DNA of 64,000 nt from Calliopum simillimum (taxonomy: Eukaryota > Arthropoda > Insecta > Diptera > Lauxaniidae), in contig OX638368.1 of the NCBI GenBank assembly GCA_951812925.1, positions 153,498,492 through 153,562,491 of the forward strand, read 5' to 3'. Under the pieces are notes generated by a model, which ran no database searches, was not told the DNA's origin, and saw nothing but the letters and a program-made list of their open reading frames with translations. A program made the translations under genes and the position numbers. Below, piece by piece: positions 22,420 to 32,945 of the stretch. The stretch's first letter is position 1; each line of letters opens with the position of its first letter.

Positions 22420-22735
22420 AGCTTCTGAGAGGTGATAGAGGAGGCTTAGGCTAATCATAAAATGCATCACGAGGGAGGTCTAAAATGTACTCCTGAGAAG
22501 TTATAGAGATAAAACTGATTTTCTGACTTGTTTTACAAAAAAAAAAAAAAAAACATTCTTGGGCCACCCTTAGGTTTTAAAAAAAATTGTATTAGAAACG
22601 TTTCTATGAGCTTTCCAAAAGTGTATTTGGATTATCAGGTTTAAAAAGATTTCATAAAATTCGGGACCTTAAACATTGATATTTTAAATTTTTGTTCCTG
22701 CCTTTTGACTTTGGCTTTCAGCTAAGTAAGAAAAG
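22420..22735 (+). repeat. Interspersed repeat family copy 3 (longest)
   Basis: Ordered phrases: CTTCTGAGAGGTGATAGAGG, GGTCTAAAATGTACTCCTGAG, AAAACTGATTTTCTGACTTG, TTGGGCCACCCTTAGG, GTGTATTTGGATTATCAGG and TTAAACATTGATATTTTAAA. Related copies are at 13985, 21700 and, reversed, 24600. Confidence 0.7.
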
Positions 22736-22956
22736 GGTTCTGCTATTGTAATATACCCTTTTCTATTTTTTTGTAGAATTTCCGTTAAAGTTTCTTTAGT
22801 TCGATAGTAAATTTGTTAAATCAATTTTGTAATTTGAGGTCAGAAAATAATATTTCTATGTATCTACTCACGCAGCACTTGCATGCGTTGCGCTGTATAT
22901 GATCCGCGTACTACACGCGCTGCCCTTTATCTAGCGGAACCTTCAACGGATTAGTC

Positions 22957-23365
22957 TTGAAAAGTATTTTTTCTGATCTCAAATTAAAAAAATTGGTATG
23001 GCAAATGTGTTACAACAAATTGAACGAAGATTCCAAAAAAAAATATAAAAGGGAATCGGTATGTCATTGTAATGCCACTGGTGAAGATTCTGAAGCTGAT
23101 CAGGCCACTTTGCAACTGCAAATTTATGATGAACTAACGATCCAAGCTCCAAAACTTTACGAAAATATATCATCAGATAAGTTAGTTGACAATTTGCCTT
23201 TGTGCGTACTCCAAGTTAAGCTTCCAGCATGGGATGATAACAACGTGGTTTTCTTTACTTCCAATTTTGCTGGAAAAGTACCCATCAAAGGCAAAAATTT
23301 TACTGTTCTTTGCTGGTTCACTGCATTGATATTGCGCCTCAAAATGCTTGGAGCTTATGTAAACC
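22957..23365 (+). CDS. Unassigned open exon-like ORF (~136 codons)
   Basis: An uninterrupted frame from 22957 to a TAA at 23371-23373, of unrecognised product. It has no ATG at its left end. It opens just after an AG preceded by a weak pyrimidine context (ACGGATTAG), and AACC|GTGAGT at 23366 is a strong donor consensus, so it could be an internal coding exon (22957-23365). The protein text begins KSIFSDLKLKKLVWQMCYNK, is mixed in composition, has an acidic middle (GEDSEADQ) and a hydrophobic segment near the end (TVLCWFTALILRLKML). No family motif is recognised. The frame is long for this AT-rich window, which argues against pure chance. It could be a host exon, a pseudogene or a transposon fragment. 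Confidence 0.35.
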
Positions 23366-23643
23366 GTGAGTAATGAAGACACCTCGATCATTTGAGCTTT
23401 AGTATAGCTGCTGCTACAGGGTTATTCACACAAAATCTACTGACATACCAAAAAGTTCGAAAAAATTGCCCGCATGGAGCGGAAATACACTAGGACTGTA
23501 CGGATCATCAGGTGTTATAGCAAGAAAATTAGTTAAATTGTGGGTTTTAATATCAATAAACTTCCATTGATGCTTCAAATGTGATGTTGGAGCGCGCACT
23601 AAGTGCTGTGTTCAATTTCACACATACAAATGATATACCTTCA

Positions 23644-24345
23644 TTAGGGTGGGTCGATTTTAAAACTGGTCTCGGCTACCCCGCTATGTGAAAGTTCATT
23701 CAATTCTATGAATATCTGCCCAAGGAACTATACCTCTGCGTTCAACTTTAGTTCGGCGCATTTTTGATAGAAAATTGTACCTTTCATCAATATTTTTTTT
23801 TGTTTTCATACTAAATTTTAAAAATTTTTATAATGTAAAATTTTCAATTGAAAATGCGCTGAACTAAACTTGAAGGTAGAGGTATGGTTGCTTGGGCAAA
23901 TATTCATAGAATTGAATGAACTTTCAACCTAGGTTAGTGTTTTGTTTCAAAAAATTCATCCAAAAATATGAATCGTTTATTTTGAAAGTCGGTCATAATT
24001 ATCGGCTATTTGACCCATATCACTTTTTTAAATATATAGGATCAATTCCGCACCATCAAGTAAACTTTTTATGTAAACAAAACGCAATTTAATTTATTAC
24101 TGACAGAATACCAGCCAAATCATATAATGACATTACTTTTGTCTTTATAAAAATTTTTAAAATTTAGTATGAAAACAAAAAAAAATATTGATGAAAGGTA
24201 CAATTTTCGATCAAAAATGCGCCGAACTAAAGTTGAACGCAGAGGTATAGTTCCTTGGGCAAATATTCATAGAATTGAATGAACTTTCACATAGGGGGGT
24301 AGCCGAGGTCGATAAATTTCCTCCATACAATTTGGCCCACCCTAA
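23644..24345. mobile_element. Foldback element with TTAGGGTGGG ends, ~700 bp
   Basis: TTAGGGTGGGTCGATTTT at the left faces GGCCCACCCTAA at the right. Arms of about 185 bp match in reverse complement: GGCTACCCC, GAAAGTTCATTCAATTC, AAGGAACTATACCTCTG, CTTTAGTTCGGCGCATTTTTGAT, GTACCTTTCATCAATATTTT. A third copy of part of the arm, reversed, lies at about 23846-23940. The middle (24040-24145) has text like the interior of the 265-bp MITEs. Non-coding. Confidence 0.75.
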
Positions 24346-24600
24346 CCTTCATACATGGCTTATATGCCTAAAGGTTATGTATAGACCTTAAGGCTCCAAA
24401 AGAAATGAAATTGAATAAAATTTTTTGTTTGAAGTTTAAAAATGTCTTCTTGAATCCGTTTTAAGTAAAATTTTGCAGAAATAATTACTTTTCTCCTTCA
24501 CAATATTTCTGAGGCATATCTGGGTTAGGCCCTAAAAACTAAATATATTCTTAGAAAGCACATACATTTAATTAAAAGTTTTCTATCTAAAACTCATCTC
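24346..24600. other. Intergenic, no gene seen
   Basis: AT-rich; no open frame of note. Confidence 0.35.
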
Positions 24601-24745
24601 TAAAACGTTAGGGTGGCCCGTTGTAAAACAAATCAGAAAATCAGTTGAAGCCCCACAACTTCTCAGAGGTACGTTTTAGAATCTCCTCCGTGTGCAATTT
24701 TTTGCTAGTCTGGGCCTCCTCTACCACCACTCAGAAACTTCGTAA
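24600..24745 (-). repeat. Interspersed repeat family copy 4, reversed
   Basis: Reverse complement of the family at 22420: AGGGTGGCCCGTTG, AAATCAGAAAATCAGTT, CTTCTCAGAGGTACGTTTTAGA, CTGGGCCTCCTCTACC and CTCAGAAACTTCG. Confidence 0.6.
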
Positions 24746-25740
24746 CGTTACATACATAATGTGAAATAAATTAAACGAAATGAAGAAAATGTGCGATGAG
24801 CTGATTGAGCAGGATCTAGAAAAAAACAAAGTTTCAAACCGTAAGTCAGATTTTAAACTTATAATTCATTAGATAAAATATTTAAATTCCTTTTAACTTT
24901 TTTAAATTAAAATGTTGAAAAATTTAAAAAATAGCTACTAAGAGCGTTAATAAATGTTTGAAAAAGCTCAAAAAGTCAGATAAAGCTGATACAGTCGAAC
25001 CAAATTGCATACAGCTAATTTCATTTAAAAAAATTTCAATGATATTATCTCGGAGACATATTCCTGTTGATTAGTGTCCTTCGGTAAAAAATAAATAAGT
25101 TAGTATTTAAAAAATCAACTACTTGAATTCATTATTATTAAATTTTTAATATCCATGCTAGAAAAAAAATAAAAACAATTATGCAACTATAGCGCTTTTA
25201 TCCGGTCGCGCTTACCACGAACGATAACAACGCTCTTACGTAAGGAGCGTCACAGTAATTAAAACGAAAAGTTCGAAATTTACAATGGCAATAGCAGTAG
25301 CACTAGGGTGAAAAATTTCCAACGAATAGAACACAAAATTGCATGTCAAAAAAATTAAAAAAAAAAAGATCTGAAACCTTGGTACCATAAAAATCGCAAA
25401 GTGGCACTCACCGCATTTTATGTTGCTGCAACAAGCAAACGAAGCTTGCGCGTGTCACACCCACCCACACTCACGCGTTGCTCTTCACAGCTGCAGGATG
25501 CGCAAAATTTTATTATTCGCGTTTGTCTCAACCGGAGCCATACACCATGGAATGGTGAACTCAGCATTCCTTTGCAACATTTTTGCATTGGGCATTGCAC
25601 AACACTTCGAATTACAAGACAATGTAAATTTTATGTTGAGCTTTTAATTATAAATGTTATGGGTGACATATTCGTACTCTGCGGAACCATTCTGCAAATG
25701 GACAAAAATGATTTTTACGAAAAATTTCAAATTCAAAATA
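24746..25740. other. Intergenic with a GC-richer patch
   Basis: No gene I can support. Around 24785-24843 a short frame (MCDELIEQDLEKNKVSN) runs into a good donor (AACC|GTAAGT), but nothing joins to it. From 25400 to 25640 base composition is richer in GC, and three overlapping frames stay open on both strands (25401-25811 +, 25420-25647 +, 25418-25600 -). One of them contains MRKILLFAFVSTGA, which resembles a signal peptide, but no family is recognisable. Confidence 0.35.
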
Positions 25741-25748
25741 AAGCAAAA

Positions 25749-25870
25749 ACTAGTAAGGGTGTTACCTTTGGCCTGGCCAAAAATGATATACCCTACGCTG
25801 CAGCATTTTAAAAATTTTGCTTGCATGGTAAGTGCCACGCCCTCCTATCAGAATTCAGAATTAATGTAGC
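25749..25870 (-). mobile_element. Helentron-like element, 3' end fragment
   Basis: On the minus strand the fragment ends with hairpin TTGGCCAGGCCAA (25768-25780), then CTAG (25750-25753) followed by T. Inside is the subterminal GCGTAGGGTAT (25788-25798) and a GAGGGCGTGGCAC-type unit. These match the terminus of the element at 11163-12040 in order and spacing. The rest of the element is missing. Confidence 0.75.
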
Positions 25871-25926
25871 TTTTACTCAAAACTTGCACTCACTATCCTT
25901 AGTGTCTGTATTGAAATTTGGATGTA

Positions 25927-27075
25927 TTAAAGAGTGTGTCGAAAAAAACTTATACACACTTTTTCAGCCATAACTTATCCTGTGTCCAACGAATAATTTT
26001 TATTTTTTTTTTTTTTTGAATCACGTTAGCTTTTAAAAATATGTAAGATATTATATATTTTCAAATTATTCATTTTCAATTGTTATTTCTTTCAAAATGG
26101 AAAGCGAAATAAAAGTACGTGAAAAAATAATTAAATCTTTGCAAAAAAATCCATTATTGACTTTCAAAAAATAGCGACAGATCTTAAAGTTCATCGTCAC
26201 ACTGTTTCAAAAGCCATTAAACAGTATAAATAAGACTTAAGCATTGACCGAAAATCTGGATCAGGAAGGAGAAAAGATCCAACAAATACTGGTAAGGCAA
26301 AAGATGTCGAACAACTCTTTCGAAGAGCTACGAACACTTCTGTCAGAAAGGCAGCTCGTGTAGTTAAATGCTCCGATTCTTTTGTATGCTGAACCAAAGT
26401 TGATGCTAGACTGGAGTCGTATAAAGTTCAGAAAGTTCCAGATCAGAATGCGGTAAAGAATTCAGAAGCAAAAAAACGAGCTAAAAAATTGAGGCCTAAT
26501 TTTATAAAAAAATTTACGTGCTGTGTGATGGATGATGAAACCTATGTTCTAGAAGACTTTTCACAACTTCCGGGTCAAGATTATAATGTGGCTGATGGAC
26601 GAAGAAATATTCAGGAACAATACCGGACAAAAAAGTAAACAAAATTCCCAAGGATTTTCTTATGTGGCAAGCCATTTGCAGTTGTGGCAAGCCATTTGCA
26701 GTTGTGGCAAAAGAAGCCAAGCATTTGTGACATGAAATATACAGAAATATATATTATGAAGTGTCTTCAAAAACGGCTTTTGCCTTTCCTAAAACAGCAC
26801 AGAGTGCCTACACATTTCTGGCCCGATTTAGCATCATGCCACTATGGAAGAAAGGCTCTTGAGTGGTATGCAAATAATAATGTAAATTTTGTACCACGGG
26901 AGGCAAACCCACCCAACTGTCCAGAACTCCGGCCTGGATATTGAAAAGAAATGTTTTGTCATTAAGCAAGAAACAGCAAAAAAAAAATGCAAACTTTCCA
27001 GGGGTTCAGGAGCGATCCGGAAAGGGTTAAACCTAGTAAAGTAAGTAGTTAAGATAGCAGTCTTTTTCTTCAAAA
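25927..27075 (+). mobile_element. Tc1/mariner-superfamily element, degenerate
   Basis: The left end AGAGTGTGTCGAAAAAAACTTATACACAC resembles a Tc1-type terminal repeat, followed by the transposase relic at 26097-26944. I could not find a matching inverted end on the right, so that boundary is a guess. Confidence 0.6.
26097..26944 (+). pseudogene. Tc1-like transposase, dead
   Basis: Encodes remnants of a DDE/D transposase that would cut and rejoin its own terminal repeats. The N-terminus (MESEIKVREKIIKSLQKNP) is a helix-turn-helix start. Further on are DLKVHRHTVSKAIKQYK, a basic GRRKDP linker, a catalytic-region MDDETY with EDFSQLPGQDYNVADG, the second catalytic-type motif FWPDLASCHYG near 26820-26850, and the third-acid motif NPPNCPELRP near 26910-26940. 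Frameshifts and stops break it, including one after SLQKNPLLTF and one after AIKQYK, and the reading ends at GY-stop right after the third motif. A tandem duplication of about 20 bp (TGTGGCAAGCCATTTGCAGT) near 26660-26705 adds further damage. The element cannot supply its own transposase. Confidence 0.82.
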
Positions 27076-27079
27076 CACA

Positions 27080-28490
27080 ATTATCACTTTTCTTCGCGAA
27101 ATATTGAAATTTCCACTTTTTTAATTATTTACGTTAAGTTCTGACGAAGAATATATACGTAACTGCATTCTCCGTTTTAATCAACAATATGGGCGCAACT
27201 GAAAGAACTTGAGAAGCTTGTCTTACTCACTAAATTTGATCTAAGATGAACCGATTATATGTTTAGTGGTACTTCTGTACGACATGATGTCGAACTTTGC
27301 TTGATTTATCGGAATCGCGACTCTACAAAGCTGAGAAAGGCAATGGATTAAATTTATGCAGAATTGTAGCCAATTTCACATAAAACCATGGAAAGATTTT
27401 TTTCAAGATTTATAAATATGCGAGGCATCATCAACAAAATAAATAAAGTTTTCCTTTATTTTAATGATAAAAGAGAACAACTACTAAATGTACTAAATGC
27501 TTAGTGTAAGATATTTAATATGAAGTTTTCGGAAACAGATCCTAAAAGGAGTGCACTTGTCATAATAATATTTACCCAGCCATAATCTTTTTTTAGTCTG
27601 CATAATCCCTACGTTAAACTCAAATATAAAGAAATAAATGTAGCGCATATGCAGAAAAAAATTTTGAACAAAGTTTTCTTGTAAGAAAGAAAAATATTGA
27701 AAAAAAAACAAATTCATGTAATAAAAGTTTTTCATATGAAGTGCGTGTTCCACTGTCTACGTGTGTGTGTGCAAGATTTGACTTGGCAAAAGTTTCGCAG
27801 AAACCAACTGCATTTCCTTTTTTTTTACTGCATCATCTTAAGCACTCGCGTACTTGTTAAATTCGGGACTGCTCCTTATGTTCCTGCATTACTTTGAGTG
27901 CATTGAATGGCTTTTGCATAGATACATTAAGCGTGGCCATATGTGTATGTGTTTGTAGCGGAACGTAGCTGAATATTTCGAATTATAAATTTGTTCGTGA
28001 TTGAGTCACGTAACTAATTAAAAAACAAAAGAGAATGATATTCGTAGAGTACGTTTTTTCTTCCGACTAAGAACATTTTTATGAAATTTTCTTCAAAAAA
28101 AATGTATGTCTGCATATGATATGGAGAATGATTTAGTTAGTTAATACGCTAATTGATATATCAAATTCCTTTTTTTATTTGTTGTTGCATGGCCCAGTGG
28201 TCAAAATTCGACCACAGATAAATTAAATAATTTTGGTACTTTTTAGACACTTTTAGTACTTTTTTGGCTATTTGGTACAAAATAGAAAAGCTCATTTATC
28301 ATCACTTTTTTGTTGTTTATATTGAAAAATTTGTATTTCATTTAACATGGCGTAAAGGCAGCGTACTAAAATATCTTTAACTTTTTCAAATCTACGCATA
28401 AATACACTTATTTAACTCAAAGTCGTACTCCATTTAAAATATAGTAAAAAAGATGACAAGTTTCGAAACTATCAAAAAAAATCGAAAATA
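27080..28490. other. Intergenic, no gene seen
   Basis: AT-rich; frames at 27493-27897 are short, overlap on opposite strands and lack domains. The 'gtgtgtgtgtgc'-like stretch near 27760 is a short TG tract. Confidence 0.4.
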
Positions 28491-28491
28491 T

Positions 28492-28828
28492 TGTTAAAAG
28501 CCAAAAAGTGCTGAAAAACATTTATACATCGGTAGAAGCTCAAAAGTATGGAAAAACATTTAAAATGTCAGTTATAAGAACATCCAAAATATCGGTAAAA
28601 GTCCTAAGGTATGGAAAAATATTTAAAGTGTCGGCAAAATTGCAAAAATATCGAAAAATATCTGGAATATCGGTAAAAGCCTGAAAGTATCAAAAAAGAT
28701 CTAACACATCGGTAAAAGACTAAAATTATCGAAAATCATGCAAAATATCAGCAAAAAACCAATGGTGTCGAAAAACACCCACAATATCGGTAAAAATCCA
28801 AAGGTATCGAAAAACATCTTAAAAATCG
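28492..28828. repeat. 39-bp minisatellite, ~9 units
   Basis: Units of the form ATCGGTAAAAGCC-AAAG-TATCGAAAAACAT repeat with an exact 39-bp step over most of the array (for example between successive GGTAAAAG starts from about 28595 to 28790). The first units are degenerate, one being only about 24 bp. Because 39 is a multiple of three, the minus strand shows a repeating 13-residue pattern (FFDTIGFLL...), but no gene is indicated. Confidence 0.85.
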
Positions 28829-28829
28829 G

Positions 28830-29240
28830 ATACCTTGAAAGTGAATTATACTGTGGAAAGTACCGCCAATGTACATACATATATGATGCCACAGTTAAAA
28901 ATCAAATCTAAAGAAGTCCTTTCAGTTCTAACGAAATTTAAGAAACGTCATTAAAAAATACCCTGAGCAGAGTAGAGTACCGTGAATGTATTGTTCGCAG
29001 TATCATATCTATGAAATTCATTGAAGCTGTAGTATTCTTATTTTCTTAGGCGTCGTAGTCCGCGAGCTAGCGTTGAATTTTTGATAGTCATTTCATACCT
29101 ACCGAAACTATTTGAAATCTTATTTATATATGACTGGGTTACCCGGTGAACTTGGTACCCCTAAAATTTATTTGATAACACTGTTCGACACAAAAAAAAA
29201 AAAAACATTAGAAAATCCAAAAAATTCTTAAGGTAGACGT
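28830..29240. other. Intergenic, no gene seen
   Basis: AT-rich with an A13 tract near 29193-29205. Confidence 0.35.
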
Positions 29241-29249
29241 TAAATAAAA

Positions 29250-29560
29250 ATATTCGTGTCTCGTCGCAGACGATACGGCAGCTTTAAGTTGTAGCCGTTG
29301 CCCCTAGAAGCGGCTCGAAAACTCCAACTTCATTTGAATTCAATCAAAGAATATGGCATACAAAAGTAAATGAACGAAAATGTAAGCAGGTTACTTTTAT
29401 TCTTAGACGAGGTGATTGCCCGGGTATCACATTAAACAATAAATCAATCCCTTATTGCGAAAACGTCACATATTTAGGTATTCATTAAGACAAACGGCTA
29501 ACGTGGCGGAAGCACATTGAAGCAAAAAACACGCAGGTTAAGCTAAAAACATCCTGCTAG
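29250..29560 (+). pseudogene. Jockey-clade LINE reverse transcriptase fragment
   Basis: Part of the C-terminal half of a non-LTR retrotransposon reverse transcriptase. The catalytic box reads VADDTAALSC (29263-29292). After a frameshift near 29305 the text reads WHTKVNERKCKQVTFILRRG, then TLNNKSIPYCENVTYLGIH, a stop, and DKRLTWRKHIEAKN. This ordered set (ADDTA, W-KVNE-K, VTF-LRRG, YLG-H-D, RLTW--HI) is typical of jockey-clade elements in flies. Both ends are missing and there are at least one frameshift and two stops, so it is a dead 5'- and 3'-truncated copy. Confidence 0.78.
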
Positions 29561-31480
29561 GCGAGCGGCATGTTTGAGAGAAGACTGAACATGCAGCGCT
29601 CTTCAGCGTGCTAACTGAACTCCTAGGATGAACAAGCCCCTATTAACTCTGGAAACACATTGAACACTAAATTATATACGTGTATAAGATTAATTATTTA
29701 TAATAATGTTATTTAGTGTTATAATTTTTAAACTTATTGTTAGTCTCCTAAGATGAGAAGATTCATCTAACAATATTATCAAATCTTTCCCCCAAGTCTT
29801 TACTCCTTCAACGGACTTTTCATTTGATTTACCTCATCCTCTACTGCATTATGGATTTCATTTCTGCTTCTTGACTGTAATTGGGTAGATTTGACGGAAA
29901 ATGTCGTTTCCACCAAAATTGACTTTCTTTAGCATTTGAGATATTTGACACTTTTTCTACTGTCTATGGCTATGAAACACATAGCTGTTGGCGTTTTCAA
30001 TGTAATCATTTTCAGCTTCAAAAAAGATGTAAATTTTCGGTTAAAAAAAAAATTAATTGTATTAAAAGAAAAAAATAATTTATTCCTTTCAGTTACTGTT
30101 CAATGTATTTCCTATTGATCTTTATTAAAAGATGATACAGATGAAAAAATTAAAATGCTGCAGATTCATAAATAAATTGGTTTTCTAGTAGAGTGTATTT
30201 ACTCCATAAAAGTGGATGTGCAAATTAATTGAATTGCATTGTAACAACACAACAACAATAACGTACATACAATCCAGTAGAACGTTGAAAACGTAATGGA
30301 ATAGCAGTTGAAATTTTCTTCGTGTTTTCAACAATAAACGTATGGATTGAACAAAATGCTTACTTACACTTTCAATTGACTTTCCAACAGGAAATTGAAA
30401 TATTCAATTAAATAGTTAAAACAGGATACAATTAATTTGTGAAAGTATCGATTTAAGAAATCTGGACGTCCGATCGTTAATTCAATTGAAGTTGAGCAAA
30501 TTATTTTAATTGAAATTGTGGAGAAGACAAACAAAGCCAATGCAGTGCTGAAGTATACAAAGTATGGTAATTGAAATAAGAAATGTGTAAACTACGGAAA
30601 TATATATATAAACGCGTATCCATCCAACTGTAAAGGTAAATGTTTCGAATGCTGAAGAAAACTGAATGGTCCTTAGTTGCTAAGATTTACTCCATCATAC
30701 GGATATGTGCATTAACTTTATATTAATTTTTTATTAAATATTTAATTTTTAAATGCAAATAATAAAAAAAAAAAAAAACAAAAATTAATATTTAAATAAA
30801 AAAATTAAATGTTGCTGTTGTTGATTTAAATGCACCATTGCAGATTTTTATGGTTCTTATTTATTAATGCACATTACGTGCGTGTATGTTGTTTCACATA
30901 TGCCATATGTACAGACAGACAGTCAGACGACTTAAAACAGATTGCTACAGAGTACTATAGCACGGTCGTATAATGGAAGATGCGGACGAAACAGAGTGCA
31001 CATCCGTTTCCGCTTAACGCATGCCTGCTGTCAGCCAAGCTGCTATTGCATGTGAAGCAAGTTTTAACTGTGTCTGGGTAATATAGTGACTGCTTAATCG
31101 ATTATTCATAAATTCGATATTGCTAGGATGTTACCCTATCATTCTAAAGACTAAGTTCTGGAGAGTTTCAATTTAGTTTTTAATGACTCTATGACAAGGA
31201 TTTCTACGTCTTATAGTAGTTCAATAACTCTTTAGGAGCTAATTAAAATAAAAACCATTTCCAGTTTGTTTCGATTTTTGACATAAATAACATTTTCCTC
31301 ATCTTCTGCGTTCTGCAAGTTCAGCCACAGCGCTGTCAGGTAAGATTCCCTAGCGACGTTTCTAGTTGTACGACCATCAAATCGTTAGTAGTGATGAGCA
31401 AAATAACCAAGACCAAGAATCAAGACAAAAATTAATTTTGCTCATCACTAATCGTTAGTATACCCCAGTCTCATTTTCTG
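29561..31480. other. Intergenic, no gene seen
   Basis: AT-rich. The first ~150 bp may be the decayed tail of the jockey fragment. A long A tract lies near 30768-30778 and a CAGACAGACAGTCAGAC phrase near 30913-30928. No gene. Confidence 0.4.
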
Positions 31481-31486
31481 CCAAAT

Positions 31487-31751
31487 AATTGAGGAGTGGC
31501 CGTACCAAAGGGCCTAAGTACCATTTCGAGGCAAAAGTAGTGTCATTATATGAAATGGGTGATATTTTGTTAGAAGTTAATAAAATTATTTTCTGTTTTC
31601 ACTAAAAATTTACTTGATTTTGTGAAATTCATGTCATTATATTGAAAAAATTATAACAGTCAAATAACCGACTATAAAGCACATAAAAAGTATGACATTA
31701 CTTCTGCCTCGAAATGGTACTTAGGCCCTTTGGTACGGCCACTCCTCAATT
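31487..31751. repeat. 265-bp MITE, AATTGAGGAGTGGCC ends, copy 2
   Basis: Same termini and same length as the copy at 18588-18852: AATTGAGGAGTGGCCGTACC... to ...GGTACGGCCACTCCTCAATT, with AAGGGCCTAAGTACCATTTCGAGGC in each arm. The interior is in the opposite orientation to copy 1. Its terminal arms match better than those of copy 1, so this copy may be younger. Confidence 0.88.
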
Positions 31752-31754
31752 GCT

Positions 31755-32265
31755 TAATTTGGCTTTTAAATGGTATACTTAGCTAGCTCATTACTTTCTG
31801 AAGTTTTTTGGTATGACATGGATTACAACTATAGTCATTTATTTATTGTGGAAAGATACAGAAATTCTTATGTGGTCGAAATGTCTGTTCCGTGGCATGA
31901 CTTAAGGGACAAAATAATTAATTCGGTCTACGTTATAAAGTTTAAAAACCATTGAATTTCTTAAAACTTACCTAATATATTACCCTTAACTATAACTTTG
32001 CTCAATATATATACATTTTGGATCTAGTTCTGATTACAATAACTAAAACCAAAAATTACACAGCAATATTACTTCGTAATCTTGAATAATTGTACTGCTA
32101 ATGTATGTACTGAGGCAAAGTTATTCCTTAATAATTTCGGCACTCAATAAAGTGACCTTTTTTGGCAACATGACAGATCAGGATGGCTGATAATATCGTT
32201 CATGCTTCAACCGGTTCAACTATAATTTCAATGATGCCGGCAGCCCTGTTATTTTGTATGTCTTC
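31755..32265. other. Intergenic, no gene seen
   Basis: AT-rich; the 61-codon frame at 31770-31955 has no recognisable domain. Confidence 0.35.
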
Positions 32266-32269
32266 TATA

Positions 32270-32945
32270 GGCAGGCGGCTGTGATTGGATTTGATTACTA
32301 CTACCAGTCACTTCGGCAGTTGTAGTTGGTGATTCTAATTGAGGGGCTCCCTGAAATAACGCCAGAAAATTTTTTGGAAATAACGCCAGAAAAATCGGCA
32401 CACAAAATTCTGGCATTATTTCCATTTTGTTTTGGAAATAAAGCCAAAAACTTTTCTGGCGTTATTTTCCAGATAATTTTTGGTTTTATTTCCAAAACAA
32501 AATGGAAATAATGCCAGAATTTTGCATGCCGATTTTTCTGGCGTTAAGTCTAAAAAACTTTCTGGCGTTATTTCCTAAGGGGTTATTTCCATTGTCATTA
32601 TTTCCAAAAGTTCTGGCGTTGTTTGCTAATCAGTTTTTGGCTTTATTTCCAAAAATTAATGCCAGAAAATTTCTGGCGTTATTTCCAAAAAATTTTCTGG
32701 CGTTATTTCCGGGAGAAGATTCTAGTCCGATATCCGCGATGTGCAAGATAGATCTGGAAGACTCCCCCATTTTCTGTTAATGCAGAAGTGGTCGATTTGG
32801 TTTTCACTGATTTTGTCTGTAGTCACTCAGGGAGCTATATAGCATGATATGTGTGGGAACAGCGTACCTCCAATGATAAGACTGGCTGTGTTGTAGGTGT
32901 CAATGGGAAGCACTATATTACTGTTTCTCGTACCCAATCCACCCA
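32270..32945 (-). pseudogene. RTE retrotransposon relic, split by another insertion
   Basis: Two flanks match the intact RTE element at 55.5-58.97 kb in the same orientation. The left flank near 32295-32345 (CTACTACCAGTCA, GGCAGTTGTAGTTGGTGATTCT) matches 57021-57065. The right flank at about 32730-32945 (GAAGACTCCCCCATTTTCTG, AATGCAGAAGTGGTCGATTT, GGTTTTCA, GTGTGGGAACAGCGTACCTCC) matches about 57736-57920. About 670 bp of RTE sequence is missing between them and is replaced by the palindromic element at 32349-32722. The coding frame is destroyed. Confidence 0.78.
32349..32722. repeat. Palindromic element of GGAAATAACGCCAG repeats
   Basis: The phrase CTGGCGTTATTTCC and its reverse complement occur about ten times. 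A clear inverted repeat of roughly 75-80 bp per arm centres near 32465 (AATCGGCA-AC-AAAATTCTGGC...GCCAGAATTTTGCATGCCGATT). Both outer ends carry doubled copies of the motif (GGAAATAACGCCAGAAAA at the left, TTTTCTGGCGTTATTTCC at the right). The overlapping frames at 32301-32780 on both strands are a by-product of the palindrome and are not genes. Confidence 0.8.

Noticed and set aside
25401..25811. 136-codon frame as a protein gene
   Set aside because: Three frames on both strands are open over the same GC-richer patch and none shows a family motif. The right part runs into a Helentron end, so the full frame cannot be a conserved gene.
28492..28828. CRISPR array
   Set aside because: Units are contiguous 39-bp tandem repeats without unique spacers, and the genome is clearly eukaryotic.
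32301..32780. Overlapping frames with repeating FLALFPK-like text as a coding gene
   Set aside because: The repeated peptide comes from the GGAAATAACGCCAG palindromic repeats and is open on both strands. No start or splice context.
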